NCBI GenBank assembly: GCA_907163375.1
Contig: CAJQUW010006804.1
Coordinates: 434,001-498,000, forward strand
Direction: 5' to 3'
Origin: Prostheceraeus crozeri
Taxonomy: Eukaryota > Platyhelminthes > Polycladida > Euryleptidae
DNA: 64,000 bases
Positions 35,720-47,942 of this stretch are shown here, piece by piece. Position numbers and translations under genes: made by a program. How positions within the stretch are numbered: position 1 is the first letter of the stretch; each line of letters opens with the position of its first letter. Under the pieces are notes generated by a model. The model did not search any database. It saw only the letters and a list, made by a program, of their open reading frames with translations, and was not told where the DNA came from.

Positions 35720-36250
35720 GCTAAGTGACATAAGAGAAATAAATGACCACATGCCTATCTCTGCAACTTCACCGCATTCAGGATAGTTTAGGTTGTGATT
35801 ACACGCGGGTGCCTCTATTCCAAGCACAGGTTGGAATATTATGCGGGTTAAGTGCTGTAAGGTACCGGCCCAAGCCATGCCCCCATTCCGCAGACATGGC
35901 GCCATTGCCGTCTCCCCACCACATGGGAACGCGGACAGGGCGCCTAACTATTGTCTTTGAGAAACGCGCATGAGCTCGACGTCATACTCACAAAGAATAA
36001 AGGCAGAGAGACACCTTTCTATGAATCGCGTAACCTTCAATTACGATTGTGGGGCGGGTAAGGCCACGCGCGATCCCTCACGACACAAAAAACTTTTTTT
36101 AACACGTGAAGATCAGCTACGGCCAGCCACGTGTGAGGAAGTAAATTTCTCTGGTCCAGGAAATCGTCGGAATCGAAGTCAATGAGGCGAACTTACGAAG
36201 ATGGAATGGGTCGATGGAACAAGAAGCGCGGGAAAATTCGCACATGATTT
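35720..36250. other. CpG-richer segment, possible promoter-type region
   Basis: Relative to its AT-rich surroundings this stretch is enriched in CG dinucleotides (for example GGGAACGCGGACAGGGCGCC and GGCCACGCGCGATCC). It lies upstream of an unrecognised plus-strand frame. No TATA box or known promoter motif can be assigned. Confidence 0.25.
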
Positions 36251-36437
36251 TTGAAACAACAAACCGAGTTATAAGATTATAATAGGTGAGAAAGGCAACT
36301 TTGAGAAAGTCGCAAAGATAATTTTCCTTCAGTGGCTGAATTCTGAAAATGTCATAATTTTCCTGTGCAGTTGTGTTCGGATCGGGTTTGGACTTCGTAA
36401 AAAATTCGTGATATTCTGGGTAAGTTATGACCAAATT

Positions 36438-36770
36438 ATGGACTCAACCGAAATAAATATGATTTTGGATGACATGGACGACATCCCTCAGGACATCGGC
36501 ACATTGCCTCAGCATGTTATTACATGTAGTTCATCGAGCACGACTGCACGGCCACAGGATGCAAATTTTAGACAGAGCATCGGCTCTGTGAAGCTTTCTT
36601 CGTTATTGAGGTCATCAGATACCTCATTTAATTGTGATGACCAACTGAATACACGAGCATATCAGATACTGCATGTATATAGGCCAACCAACATGGAGGA
36701 AACAAGTGCATTTGTTCACAAGCATAAGAGTTTTCTAGTATTACCTATAAACAGAGGGAATATGCAGTAG
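36438..36770 (+). CDS. Unrecognised acidic/Ser-rich frame, hypothetical
   Basis: I do not recognise this frame. From the internal ATG at 36438 it encodes about 110 residues: an acidic start (MDSTEINMILDDMDD), a serine run, then a segment with TRAYQILHVYRPTN. It has no signal peptide or membrane segment. It follows a CpG-richer region and a possible splice acceptor (TTTTCCTGTGCAG near 36370). A longer version could start at 36408. Composition is more protein-like than neighbouring chance frames, but coding status is unproven. Confidence 0.18.
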   Translation: MDSTEINMILDDMDDIPQDIGTLPQHVITCSSSSTTARPQDANFRQSIGSVKLSSLLRSSDTSFNCDDQLNTRAYQILHVYRPTNMEETSAFVHKHKSFLVLPINRGNMQ

Positions 36771-36779
36771 ATTAATAGA

Positions 36780-38000
36780 TATTTCATATCGATCGAGTCT
36801 AGTTTACAGTGCCTATCTCGCCTTTACTTACTGATTTTTGGCGCCTTTATTTCTGCGGTATGCAGGCCTTTAGCACTACTCATTTAGCTTCATATTTCTA
36901 TCTAAAACGCTTTTTTCTAGCAGGCACATACACATAGGTGTTGAAATCAATAATTGAACAAATAATGTCACATTTGCAGCTTGAATATTAGATAGTATAT
37001 TTATGAAAAACTTGATTTCATTGTAATTAAGAAAAAATGGTGGGCATCGCTACTGGGGTTCAAATAAGTCTGCAGTTGAACCCATTTTTAACCATTAAAG
37101 ACAAAGGAGGCGAAGTAGAGGATTTACCGTTCACAGTAATCGGGCGACGATTGCCTTGTAATTAACGCGCCATCAAAAAATCATTTTTCCTCTAAATCTA
37201 AGCAGCTGGAAGTGTCTTAGCACTTTGAGGAGAAATAAATGCGCAGTCAAGTGTCTCAGACAAAAGCAATCGTGCGTGCGGTGTCGGCTTTTAACCCCGG
37301 AAACCACTTCCTTCGTTCAAGTTTGCAGTTAATGAAAATATCGTTCATCTTCCTTGGCTATTGATTTTGTAACGTTGAAAATTACTAAACACTATTTCTT
37401 TATATTCATAATCTGAAAATACGGATGATAACAAGCCTTGAGAAAGGGGGAAATCTAGGGAAGGTATATTATAAAATGAGCTTACAAAGAGCCAAGATTG
37501 CATTGCAGAATCTTCCAATCAATGCGGCACTGTAAAAGAGGAGTTCGAGACGATACTTATTTTGGAGATATGAGGGAAAATCCGCACATGCACAATATTC
37601 TTCTTACGAAATACAGAAGATATATTTTCTGTTCATGATCAAAACATAAGACAATGTCTATTGTAAAGCGTATAAGCCAGTGATAGCAATTGAGGCAAAG
37701 ATTAGTTATACGTTGCAATGAATGACCGAATAATTTACAGTAGGTCTATTGTAATCATTTGATTATATCATGATTACAAAAATAGTCTGACTTTCCATTC
37801 TGGCTAAAAGTTCGCTTTACAGCTTTGAAAATTAACATTACAATTTGACGACAATGTAAAGGTAAGTATTCATTGTCCCACTGATTTCGGGAGATATATG
37901 AGGACGAAGGCAAGGTGTATAAATATACATTTATTTAGGCAACAGAATGCTAAATTTAAAGCACCCACCTTGCTATCGAAGAAGCTGAAATTATTGATAG
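36780..38000. other. Intergenic, no gene seen
   Basis: No supported feature. Confidence 0.4.
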
Positions 38001-38006
38001 ACATTA

Positions 38007-38465
38007 ATTATTTTATTTATTTATTTTAACAACCCAATTTTCCCTGAAAATGGGTAGGGGGAAATGTCATACACAAAACTAACATTTCATAATCAATGAC
38101 GCAGTCAGCAGTCACTTTATGTATTCTCCTTCAAACCTTTTGACGCGTCCTGGACAATTTGCCGCCATTTTAATCTGTCCTTCGCCTTCTCCTTCCAAGT
38201 CCTCCATTCTTCTTCAGTGCATTCCAAGTCTCTTTTGATACAGTCCTTCCAGCGAATCCTTGGCCGTCTCCTTCTTCTTGTCATTGTGTCATCCATCTCT
38301 TCCACTTGTTCCACTACCCATTCGTCTCCCATTCTTAACACATGTTCTGCCCACTCAGTCTCCTTTCCACCACTTTCTGTGTCTCAGTTTTCTTCAATCT
38401 TATTTCCTCCCTCTCTTCGTTTCTCCACCAACCTTGCACCACAGATGCGCCTTATCCACTTACTT
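38007..38465 (-). pseudogene. LINE 3' end (ORF2 C-terminus plus tail)
   Basis: The minus strand encodes WIRRICGARLVEKRREG, then EWAEHVLRMGDEWVVEQ, then RRRRRPRIRWKDCIKRDLE and DRLKWRQIV, the conserved end of many LINE ORF2 proteins (GHVLRM...RGRPR.RW...D...W). An in-frame stop interrupts the first part. After the protein end at about 38117 there is a short 3' untranslated region and an (AAAT)n-like tail at 38007-38030. The copy is strongly 5'-truncated, as is normal for LINE insertions. It differs from the LINE at 32.8-34.7 kb. Confidence 0.82.
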
Positions 38466-38469
38466 TAGA

Positions 38470-41400
38470 CATCATGTCACAAAATGGAAGGTTTTCGATT
38501 ACTTCAGATATTCCAATCCATTCTATCGGTTGATAGTAATGATAACCGAGCTCTACATTTATAGCACTCATCTCAGGCGTAATACCAAACATTTCAGATA
38601 TATAAACTTTATTTTTGAGTGGAAATTTTGTTAGAATGGGAGGGTATTATTTTCGAATGGAAGTCTCAGATATGCCATCCTGTTTCAAGTATCACTTGTC
38701 GATAACATAAATTTGATTGTTGACAATGATACAACGACATGCGTATTGTCAATTGCTTGTTTGGTGCAAACAAAAAGATAACAAACTAGCTAACATTCAC
38801 GATTTCACAAATTGTAGTATTATTTGCCTAATCCTATTTGCCATTGTATTTTCATTATTTGATAAAGCGTTGTGGGTGGATTTTGAGATTCTTCTCAAGT
38901 CGGCAAAAAAATGGAAACACATGTGGAATGTATACATGCAACATATATTTATTTTGCAAAAGCAACCATTTGAAACGACTGCTGCAGTTGGTTTTGAATT
39001 CAATTACTTAGCATTAAGGGGTAGCGCAAGTTCACAATATGTACAAAAATCATTATGGCCTATATCGTGCACTTGGTTTTTTATGAATTGTGAACAGATC
39101 ATTGCTATTATATAATATATCAGAATGTATCATAATTTATGAATATTTTGGAATGGTCAAGTAATCAGAAGCAGAAACAGAGTGAAAGATTCGCCTGTAA
39201 AATGCAACGAGACTCGCAAATGAATCTGAAAAAGTTCGCCCTTTCTATAAATTTTAGCCGTGTTATCTCATCTTTGACAGATTCGCCCATTAATTTATGC
39301 ACTTGCGATATAGGAAATACTGCGCATACGTCTATATACATCTCTGTATATCTGACATTAGAAACTGCAAGCTTGATGAATTTTAGCTAGGCCTTGTCAT
39401 AAGCAAAGAATGTCAAAGCTGCGATAAAGAAAGGCCTACTGCTTGTCAACGTTTGAATGCGTCATTAGGTCAAGGCCAACCAGGACTGCGCGAGTCTAAA
39501 AAATCAAACAGTTTCAAACTCATGATAGCTGTTGTTCTCAGCTAATGTTTCGTAGGTTATTCCTACTAATTAACGCAATCATATACTCCTGCGTATAAGA
39601 AATCATAAATGTCATTCATAAGCAAGAGAATTGGTGATTCAAAACACTGAATATCAAGTTACACGCTTAATGTATGCCGTTAGAGCATGATCACAAGACG
39701 AACCCCAGCTGTTATCATTGATTTTTCATGAGCAATATGTGCACATCTTTGATCTAATTCACATAGCCTGTTTTGGGTTAGACATGAAAACCTGTATTTG
39801 TCTTACAGTTTTATCCGGAGAATTTTTGCACAATGCTTGCGTTCTGAACCACTTTTCATGAAATTCTTATCCTAATTTCTTTGTTTCTAGCAATGATATG
39901 CCGCGTGAGAGATTTTGATTTTCGGCTTGCATAAAGCCACGAATTTTATCGATTTCTCATTATTTTTGCGCTACTAACTTGCACCCAATTTATTTCGAAA
40001 TTATCACAGCGAGGCTAGAGTGTACCTACTGTTCTGATTATTGGAAAGATATTTCCTGTGCATTAAATTGGGAAACATGTAGGATTACCTATATCAGTTC
40101 AATGCATGCTCGTGTAAAGTTCCTCCTATTTCGTGTACCTAGCGGACGTGTTCATAGCATCACCATCATTATCATAATGTGCCGACATAACTTAAGTGCA
40201 TAATATCGGTAGTAGTAATAATAATCGCTTAATTTTGCATGTCATAATACATTCGGACATAACCAATGAAACCAATACATCCGTTCTGTAAGAAAAACAT
40301 CTAACAAAATAACGGACAATGGTAAATGCGTAAACTTCTTACTCGAATATTAGAGTTAATATGTGTAATATGACATAAAAATAAGACAATGTCGTTAGAT
40401 CGTTGCTATCGTTAGATTAGATAGATTTTGCGCTAGATCATAATCGAGCTACAAGCCTAGTACGAACTGATAGATGGAGGAAAATGATGCATTAACTGAT
40501 GTGCTATCTCGACATCTCCAAAGAGAACAGCTCACATTTAATGCAGTTTAGCTGCGGGCAATTAACTCTTTACCAAATATTTGAATATTGTCTATAATAT
40601 CAGCTGTGCTGAACGCACGCATCAATGTTTGTCTGAAGCTTCTCGTCAAATTCGTTGACAGAATTTCGTTGTTGAAAATGCAAATTTATTACCAATTAAT
40701 CTTTATTCGAAACCTGCATACTATGTGATTGATTTTTCCGATCAATCAGGCCTAATTGCTTTAATTAAAATGCAAATAATTTTTAGCTAATCATTTATTT
40801 CCCCAATCTGTCTTTTAGGCATTTTATTATTTACTATCGCTCTTTAATGTTAATAAAAAATGTCACTTCCTGAACCGCCTTGCAGTCCTGTATCAACATT
40901 CAAATTGCCAAAGTATGCACTTGCGTATAATTTCGAGTGAATTCGTGAAAGCTCTGTTAGCACATTTCTATCTGAAATGATAATATAATGACTAAACAGT
41001 TCGAGAGTCGTAAAGTATAGCCTACAGTACTGTGTATAACTTCATCAATTGGTTAATTGCGATCTCCATTTGCAACAAAATTGATTTGATCTAAACTAAT
41101 CAACGATGAAACAAAATAGACAAAGAACGATACAGTTTTATTAAGTGTAGTCAATTGTAAGCGATAATTCGCATGGCAACAGTTAGATTAATGAGAACAA
41201 AGAACCAATGAATGAGTGTTTATGTCTTGTTCAAATTTTCGATCTTGTCATTGGCAGTGTCGAAAATAGAATTCGCTTCACTCTCAAGCCGTCAACTTAT
41301 GAGAAATCAAACATCTCCGCATCTTGTTTGAATCTCAAATCAATCGTTTGTTTTCAATTTTACTAAAGTTTTCAGTACTACTCAATTATTCCTCAATTGA

Positions 41401-41550
41401 ATTATCTAAATTACTAAGAATGGTATTCGACTACAGATGAATGTTTGGATGATTCATCATAGCTTGAGAAACTAGTGTTTCTCAATTTTCATTATCAATT
41501 ATAATGAATTAATACGAATGTGACTGTAGGCCTATAGGCTAGTAAAGTGA
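38470..41550. other. Long gene-free stretch
   Basis: No gene or element recognised. A 132-codon frame at 38717-39115 is AT-rich and lacks any known domain. Confidence 0.4.
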
Positions 41551-41552
41551 TC

Positions 41553-41640
41553 CCGCGCTGCAGTGGTTAGTGTATTATGCACTGACGATCAGGATATTGA
41601 TATTGGAGGATCAAATCTTTCCACAAACATTTCAGATGGA
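41553..41640 (+). mobile_element. tRNA-like SINE head
   Basis: CTGCAGTGGTTAGTGTA matches an A box, and GGAGGATCAAATC about 40 bases later resembles a B box. The region in between does not form a proper anticodon arm. A SINE body may continue to about 41720. Confidence 0.45.
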
Positions 41641-41719
41641 AGGAAAAACTTGGAGGGCAATCTCGAAAGCAGCTTTATTTGTCTCTGATGCTAGGAAAAC
41701 CTTGCTGACGATACGCATT

Positions 41720-42830
41720 AATGCATTTTATTATTTCTAGATTATGAACGAAATACATGTTTATTTACTGATATTAATGCATGGTTATTGTTTTACCATG
41801 ATTTTTTGCCAATTTATTGAATGTATAGGGCTCTTTAAAAATTGTCTGAGAACTTTGTGCCCACTACTCCTATTCAAAATTCTTTTATTCATTTCTTCAA
41901 CTGCACATACTTAACTTCCTTTTAATGCGAAGGCACCCTTAAAACGATTCTATGACATTGCTTTAAAACTTGTTGTTTTCTATCAATAGTCATTGCTTCA
42001 AAGAAAATACTGACATGAGATTGGTTCCTGCATGTCAGATAAAAAAGTTGATGAATTTTCGACATGACGCTCAGCAGTTCTATTATGATTTATTTGTTAA
42101 AATTATCTGGTTGATGCAAACACAATGATTGCTTCTTCAACTTCAAGCAGCCTATTTTTGGATATACTCAAATGATGTCTAATAAATTCATTTTGCATGT
42201 TAATTTTCTCACATCAAATATTCTTCAATTATTCATTATACCACTATTCAGTTTCCTCCTATTTTATAATATTTTATTATATTTTATCATTATCTAAGTT
42301 TAAGATAATGATAAATAAATCTATTACTCAGAGAGACATTTACATTTTTAAGTCTTCGAATAACATCACCAATGTCTATTTGCAGGAAAATTCGTATACA
42401 AAAAGTTATACTACGAGCGAGTAAAATATGTGTGGGATGCTTTCATACACCTCGAATACCTAAATGGGACTGTTTTGTCGTCTTAACGGCTATCGATTAA
42501 TTGTCTCATTTAGACATTTTTAGAGACAATAGAAGAATCTATTTCTTTGAAATTTGCATTTGCCATTCATTTTCTGCAGATCTGAATATGATGTTAAGCA
42601 ATCACTTCTTTCCATTAAAAGTTGTCTGTCGCACTGTAGACCTTTTGACACTGAGCTTGTTATACCATCCAAAAATTGCATTTTCTATTAAGTTGATCAA
42701 ACGCACGTATAGCGTCTATCCTTGAGATAACACGCATTATGCAGTTCTTAATCCATTTTGTGATAATAGCATTAACAAACGGCATTTGAAGAAACCGTAA
42801 TTATTTGTATGATACTGATGTCAGGTTTTA
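41720..42830. other. Intergenic, no gene seen
   Basis: Very AT-rich. Short frames only. Confidence 0.4.
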
Positions 42831-42837
42831 CACGTTG

Positions 42838-42917
42838 TAGAAAGTCCGAGTCATTGATTTAATTTACAAGTCTCCGAATGAGAACAGTACATTAAGTTTA
42901 TGACCGAGGACCTTCTA
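42838..42917. repeat. Full-length hairpin element, copy 1 (diverged)
   Basis: TAGAAAGTCCGAGTCA at the start is mirrored by TGACCGAGGACCTTCTA at the end, and the two halves pair imperfectly throughout. It is related to the sharper hairpin at 43014-43087. Confidence 0.6.
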
Positions 42918-43013
42918 AGTGTAATGACTGATATTTGCCATATATCATAATTTAAATGCCGTAAGGATGCGTGTATAATAAGCACTTTTTTCCATTGCAC
43001 ATTTAGAAAGTCC

Positions 43014-43087
43014 GCAGTCATATATGTAGATTTAATGTACGAGCCCCGTAGGGGACTCGTTCATTAAATCAAAGCGAGGATTTTCTA
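43014..43087. repeat. Full-length hairpin element, copy 2
   Basis: Outer arms TAGAAAGTCCGC and GCGAGGATTTTCTA enclose an inner stem GATTTAATGTACGAGCCCC / GGGGACTCGTTCATTAAATC around GTA. Its outer and inner blocks are those of copy 1 about 100 bp upstream. Confidence 0.7.
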
Positions 43088-43239
43088 TGAGTAAAGTAGA
43101 GTATCTGTGGTTTAGGTTTATCATAATTTATTTCAAGAACAACACATAATCAGTGTTGCAGATATATATAGATTTTTATAGAAATCGCCAACTCCTTTGC
43201 TAATTAGAATGTATTCAGGAAAAGAAGATGAGGTACAGG

Positions 43240-44486
43240 GATGACTGAAATAAAATCCTTTAGTTTACTGTTTTCAGCACTTTGAATTGAAACATAATCA
43301 TTTCTTAGTTAATTACATAGTTGCGAAAAACAACGAATTACATGGAATAGTACCTGAGACGTGCAAAGTGTCAGCCTTGCTAGAACTAGGGTTTTCTTTG
43401 CGAGCTACAAGCAAGCGACTAAATGTCCCTTACACAAATGTGCATCGATGGCATAATGATGATTTTCGACTCTGTCGTAAAGAGGGCTCTCGCCGTTCAC
43501 GCAAAACATCCAAACGTAGAGACCGCCTAATTTTGAGATTTGTTAAAGTTGATCCAAGTCTCTCGGTAACTGAGATGGCTGCACTAGACTCGTCTATTTC
43601 TAAGTCCACTATTCGTAGAAGACTTATTGAGTCGAATTTCAAGAGCTGTAAGAGGCCCTCTGAGATCGAATTATCAGATCAGCATACAAAAAGACGTCTC
43701 AGATGGGCAATGAGTCATTGTCACTGGCGAAATCAATGGGATCGGGTTGTCTGGTCTGATGAGGCATCAGTCCGTCTGAAGGATAGTGATGGTCGATTGA
43801 GATTATGGATAAAATCTGATCAGGAAATTCCGAGACATTTACATCGTCCCCGGCTACAAGGTGGTGCGACTCTACTGATTTGGGCTGGCATTTGGACCAA
43901 TGGTCGCTCTGAACTTCACATACAGCAAGCGACCATGAATTCTGAACGCTATGTGAATGTTTTACGAATTAACATTGTCCAAATGACAGATCAACTTGGT
44001 GATCCATCGACTTGGTTATTTATGGATGATAATGCTACGTGTCACAGGAGTAGTAGAGTCAACTTATGCAAGTCTCAATTAGGGCTTAGGACATTATCTT
44101 GGCCAGCTCGTTCTCCTGATCTGAATCCCATAGAAAATGTATGGAGTATTCTAAAACGTAACGTTCGTCGTTCACTGCTACCTACAGATGGCGTATCACA
44201 ACTAACGTCACTGTTAAAAAGAGAGTGGAGAAAGTTAGATCAGTCAAAAATCAACGATATCATCGAATCAATGCCTAGACGAATTGGTAATGTCATTGAC
44301 AATAAGGGTAGGGCCACAAAATATTAGTTTCTTAAGAACTGTTATTGTATCATAGCTTATCAGATTATATAATGACATTTAAATATATTAAGGACATGAA
44401 ATAACATGAAAAATGCTTTCTGTATCATACTTATGTTTTATTTAGTCAAATCTTAGGATGATCCACTTTTTATGAAACGGACTGTA
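43240..44486 (+). mobile_element. Tc1/mariner-type element, ends incomplete
   Basis: The open transposase frame defines the element. About 160 bp after its stop, CCACTTTTTATGAAACGGACTGTA has the form of a Tc1-type right terminus ending at a TA target (near 44485). No inverted match (TACAGTCCGTTTCAT) was found on the left, so the left end is either lost, strongly diverged or not where expected. The left boundary given is a guess. Confidence 0.55.
43287..44327 (+). CDS. Tc1-family transposase (DD34E)
   Basis: This 346-residue enzyme performs cut-and-paste transposition into TA sites. Residues about 28-56 form the first helix-turn-helix (LGFSLRATSKRLNVPYTNVH), and 75-130 the second paired-type DNA-binding region ending in RRRLIESNFKS. 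The catalytic triad is visible: WSDEA (Asp158), MDDNA (Asp248) and SPDLNPIENVW (Glu283), with exactly 34 residues between the last two, the Tc1 DD34E spacing. The length is normal for Tc1 and the frame is uninterrupted. The first ATG may be a few codons upstream of the natural start, since the first 20 residues are not typical of the family. Flanked by hairpin repeats upstream. Confidence 0.93.
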   Translation: MKHNHFLVNYIVAKNNELHGIVPETCKVSALLELGFSLRATSKRLNVPYTNVHRWHNDDFRLCRKEGSRRSRKTSKRRDRLILRFVKVDPSLSVTEMAALDSSISKSTIRRRLIESNFKSCKRPSEIELSDQHTKRRLRWAMSHCHWRNQWDRVVWSDEASVRLKDSDGRLRLWIKSDQEIPRHLHRPRLQGGATLLIWAGIWTNGRSELHIQQATMNSERYVNVLRINIVQMTDQLGDPSTWLFMDDNATCHRSSRVNLCKSQLGLRTLSWPARSPDLNPIENVWSILKRNVRRSLLPTDGVSQLTSLLKREWRKLDQSKINDIIESMPRRIGNVIDNKGRATKY

Positions 44487-44669
44487 TTATCCACTTCTAT
44501 GATACCAAAGATATTCATTTCACAGATATCTTAGCTACATATCTCTATAATGCCATGGTAATTCTATGGCTTGATTCATTGATATGATTTGTTTTAAATA
44601 TCATTTCCTATAGTTAATCTCGATGTCTATATTCAACAATAGCAATGTTAATACGATGTCTATACGACA

Positions 44670-44721
44670 TTGAAAATGTAGAACGAGCGAAGCGAGTTAT
44701 TCACGGATCTACCATTTTCAA
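44670..44721. repeat. Short hairpin GAAAATG.TAGA / TCTACCATTTTC
   Basis: Arms 44670-44682 and 44708-44721 pair with one bulge. The loop contains the palindromic ACGAGCGAAGCGAGT. It is reminiscent of the hairpins upstream of the Tc1 gene, but the sequences differ. Confidence 0.5.
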
Positions 44722-44729
44722 AATTACTT

Positions 44730-46300
44730 TTCACAAATTGTTTAAAAAATTATTTAATACACTCGAAAATCATTAACTCATCTTCGTTCTTCGATGTTGA
44801 TTAAATTTCCCGGAAAATTCAACATTTGGTCAAAGGAAAATATCAGCTAATGCGTTTCAATCCATTTTTTAATCTTTCCAAATAACAGTTGAAAAGAAGA
44901 AACTTCTGTCACAAAGTTGAACTATGTTACAACTCCAAATATTTACCACTTACAAGATAAAAATCTGTTGATTCTGTTCATATGTGTGCTGACTGTGTAC
45001 TGTTTGGAGGTCGTGTTCATTCCACGACGGTCATTTTTACAAATTGTGAGGGCCTGATTTTGTGATGATGATTGATTTCGGGAGCTGACTTTTGATGACA
45101 CTCCCTGAGAGCACTGTGTTGATTGTGTCGATGTAAACTTACATAATCCAAGAAGCAACTTTACATTTACAGCAGTTTATGTACAACTCATGGCAAGGAA
45201 AACTTTACAGTGAAGGAAACAATAGGGAAAGGAGTTACTTTGAGTACAAGTTCCGATTATACTTTCAGTAAGAAATACGCCAACGGTTACACCTACAAAT
45301 GCCTCAACTTTACAGTTGCAAACTAACATCTTAAGAAGTTGGACAGAAGAGAGAAAGATAGAGACAAGAAGATAAAGCGAAGGCGTTCACACGGGTCTGG
45401 TTGCCGTCATCATTCGTAGTTGGTTTCATTCGATACATCTCAAGTAGTCTCAACAGCATTGTCAGCCAGTTGATTCCGTTAAATATTATGGGGAGTGCAT
45501 GCACACCCATTTTGACACAATTTAAATTATTCTTCAAACATATATAAGGCGACCGAGTGCGGTCGCTGGCGATGACTGCACTCAAGGTAACGGTATACAG
45601 ACTTTGTGTTTAGATACTATGACGACGCGCGCACTATCACTTAATCATTGGCAATTTCAAAGCAATCTGTTAATGAAGGATCTATAAACTTCTTATTTTG
45701 TAACATAGGCAACTCAGAACATGGAGATTATTTTTCTTATCCATGTTTCAAATCAAAAATTAGAATCAGGAACGCTAGCTCCCGTAAGAAAATTAAGCAG
45801 AAGATATTTTACAAATTTTATCAATTTTGTGGTGAGCTATGTTTCATACTCAAGCTAACACACTTTTTAAAGTATATTGATCTACACATGTTCAGATTGA
45901 ATGTTCACCAGAATCTGAGCTACCTGTATTTCTAATATTAAGCCAAGGGATGTCTGTTGTCGATTATTTATCAACAGATTGTGCAAGAATCGTCAGTCAC
46001 TGAGTGTGTCGTCACAATTTCCAACCACAAGGCCATTGTACTCTTTCCTGGAGTCATCAGTAGTGATTGCATGCATTCTCTTAATATACATTTGAAGATT
46101 AATTTGAGATCAGGTCAAAATATGGCACTACCCCTTTGAGTATTCTCGGTTGATGTATTGACCGATTCACGAAGAGAACGAGACCAGAAAATCTTCAGAG
46201 GGACGGGCGGTTGTGCAGCCATCTGGTCTGCATGATCGACAGTTGGATTCGCATTTGATTATCGTCGGGCGACGGTCGGACGGGAAGAAACAGGAGAAGT
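44730..46300. other. Downstream of SOX exon, no other gene seen
   Basis: This includes the expected 3' untranslated region of the minus-strand SOX gene just below 46306. I could not point to a clear AATAAA (TTTATT on this strand) within the first few hundred bases. Confidence 0.35.
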
Positions 46301-46306
46301 GGTCAG

Positions 46307-47080
46307 TCAATAGTAGCCTCCTACTGCATGCGCTGCAGCAGCCGCTGCTTGGATTGCTTGTCCATGGTCCTCCTGTCCGTAGATGGCCTGGTTGTAGTGG
46401 ACCATACTCGGGCCTGAGCCGTGAGTCGCTGTCGTGTGTGAGGGTGGCATATAATGCTGAAAATTGTGATTCGCCTGCGCGGAGGAAGCGCTGGCCGAAT
46501 GGACCATGCTGGAGGAGTATGCGCTGGGAACACTACTCTGTCCGGTGCCTGGGCCTGAGGATGGCGGCCCCGTGGCTACGGCGGCAGGATTAATGGTGTA
46601 CAGAGGAGAATAATAATTGAGCGGCTGATAGTGAGAAGGATTGTCCAGACCCGGATATCCGGCGCCTCCCATGCCATTCGCGGCCGCGGCAGCTGCCATA
46701 AAGTTCTGAGAGCCCATGTAACTCATGTCAGGACCGTGGTGATGGTGATGATGACCTGGCACTGGAGCACCGCCCATAGTAGCAGCGGCGTGAATATATT
46801 TACTCTTCTGCTTGTCAAGGCTTTTATTCTTACGTCGCGGACGATATTTATAGTCAGGATGTTTCTTCATATGATCGGCTCTTAGTCTCTTGGCTTCATC
46901 GATGAAAGGGCGCTTCTGATCTTCGGACATGTTCTTCCAGATGGCTCCGAGGCGCTTTGAGATCTCTGAGTTGTGCATCTTCGGGTTCTCTTGTGACATC
47001 TGTCGACGTTGTCCTCGACTCCATACCATGAAGGCGTTCATAGGACGTTTCACACGATCTGTCTTCTTACCGGTATTTGT
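46307..47080 (-). CDS. SOX group-B-like HMG-box transcription factor, last exon
   Basis: The 257 residues of this exon encode a nuclear DNA-bending transcription factor. Residues 8-86 are the HMG box with the SOX signature RPMNAFMVW and group-B features ([38 protein letters not shown]). The rest is low complexity: six histidines, two polyalanine runs, and Gly/Ser/Pro/Tyr-rich sequence ending AVGGYY, the type of region that acts as activation domain in SoxB1 proteins. A splice acceptor (TTTTTATCATTTCAG on the minus strand) ends at 47081, phase 0, so codons before [10 protein letters not shown] come from another exon. Several box residues are unusual (MSQ for [14 protein letters not shown] for GAEWKLLSE). 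Group B is likely; B1 versus B2 is not decided. Confidence 0.93.
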   Translation of the reverse strand, partial: TNTGKKTDRVKRPMNAFMVWSRGQRRQMSQENPKMHNSEISKRLGAIWKNMSEDQKRPFIDEAKRLRADHMKKHPDYKYRPRRKNKSLDKQKSKYIHAAATMGGAPVPGHHHHHHGPDMSYMGSQNFMAAAAAANGMGGAGYPGLDNPSHYQPLNYYSPLYTINPAAVATGPPSSGPGTGQSSVPSAYSSSMVHSASASSAQANHNFQHYMPPSHTTATHGSGPSMVHYNQAIYGQEDHGQAIQAAAAAAHAVGGYY

Positions 47081-47095
47081 CTGAAATGATAAAAA
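47081..47095 (-). promoter_or_regulatory. Splice acceptor of the SOX exon
   Basis: The minus strand reads a T-rich tract, then CAG, immediately before the ACA codon that begins the conserved region. Sequence further upstream has no SOX similarity, which supports an intron here. Confidence 0.8.
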
Positions 47096-47942
47096 TAACG
47101 ATGAAGTAAGCAAATTGGGAAAGTTTTTCTGAGACATGTATTTCATAAATATTGCATGATGCGATTCGACAGCTAAAAATTCTTAATTTCATAATTTAGA
47201 AATTCAAAAAAAACCTTCATTTATTTATGTAAAATTAAGTACCATCGAATTACAGCGATCGCAAGTCCAGATATATCACGAATAAACTTTTCGCCAATAT
47301 AATGCACATTTTCTCGTCAGGTTTGAGCTAGCATTCTTTGAATTTTAAGAGAGAATAATTTTACACATTATGATAGATCATGGAAGTTATAATTAAACCC
47401 ACGGAAAGATAGCTGGATTTTTTGTCTATTTTTCTGTGTTCATCGGACGGGCAAAGCTTTAATTAAGCAAAAATATTTGAATTGGGCATTTTGCCCCATG
47501 CTTGAGTTAGTTGCAACTGCGTGATTATCACATGATCCATGGTGCAATTGATCATGTTGTTTTAAAGAAAAAAAGTCTTGAAATTTTTAAACAAGCGCTT
47601 TCAAATCAGTGATATTACAATTTTAATGCTTTAATCCGATCAAGTTGTGAACGTAAAGGGCTTATTATCAAATTCCCACGAATATACTTTCTGTTTTTCC
47701 AAAACAAGCTACAAATATGTGCCATGAGGATTTAAAAGAAATATCGATTTCCATTATAATACACTTTTGAGGGAGTAGCCAGAACACATCAAATAGTAAT
47801 AAATATCCATGCTAGCGCAAATTGACACAGATCTTGCCATTCTTGATAGCCCAAATGCATGCCCAAGTAGGTGTTCAATCACGAACACTTTCTTCAATAA
47901 GTAAAAATACGAATACAAGTACTGTATTTGAAAGTATTTAAA

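Noticed and set aside
38717-39115. 132-codon frame
   Set aside because: Hydrophobic low-information sequence with no family resemblance; expected by chance in a long gene-free tract.
46213-46593. 126-codon plus-strand frame over the SOX exon
   Set aside because: Antisense shadow of the SOX C-terminal coding region; no domain.
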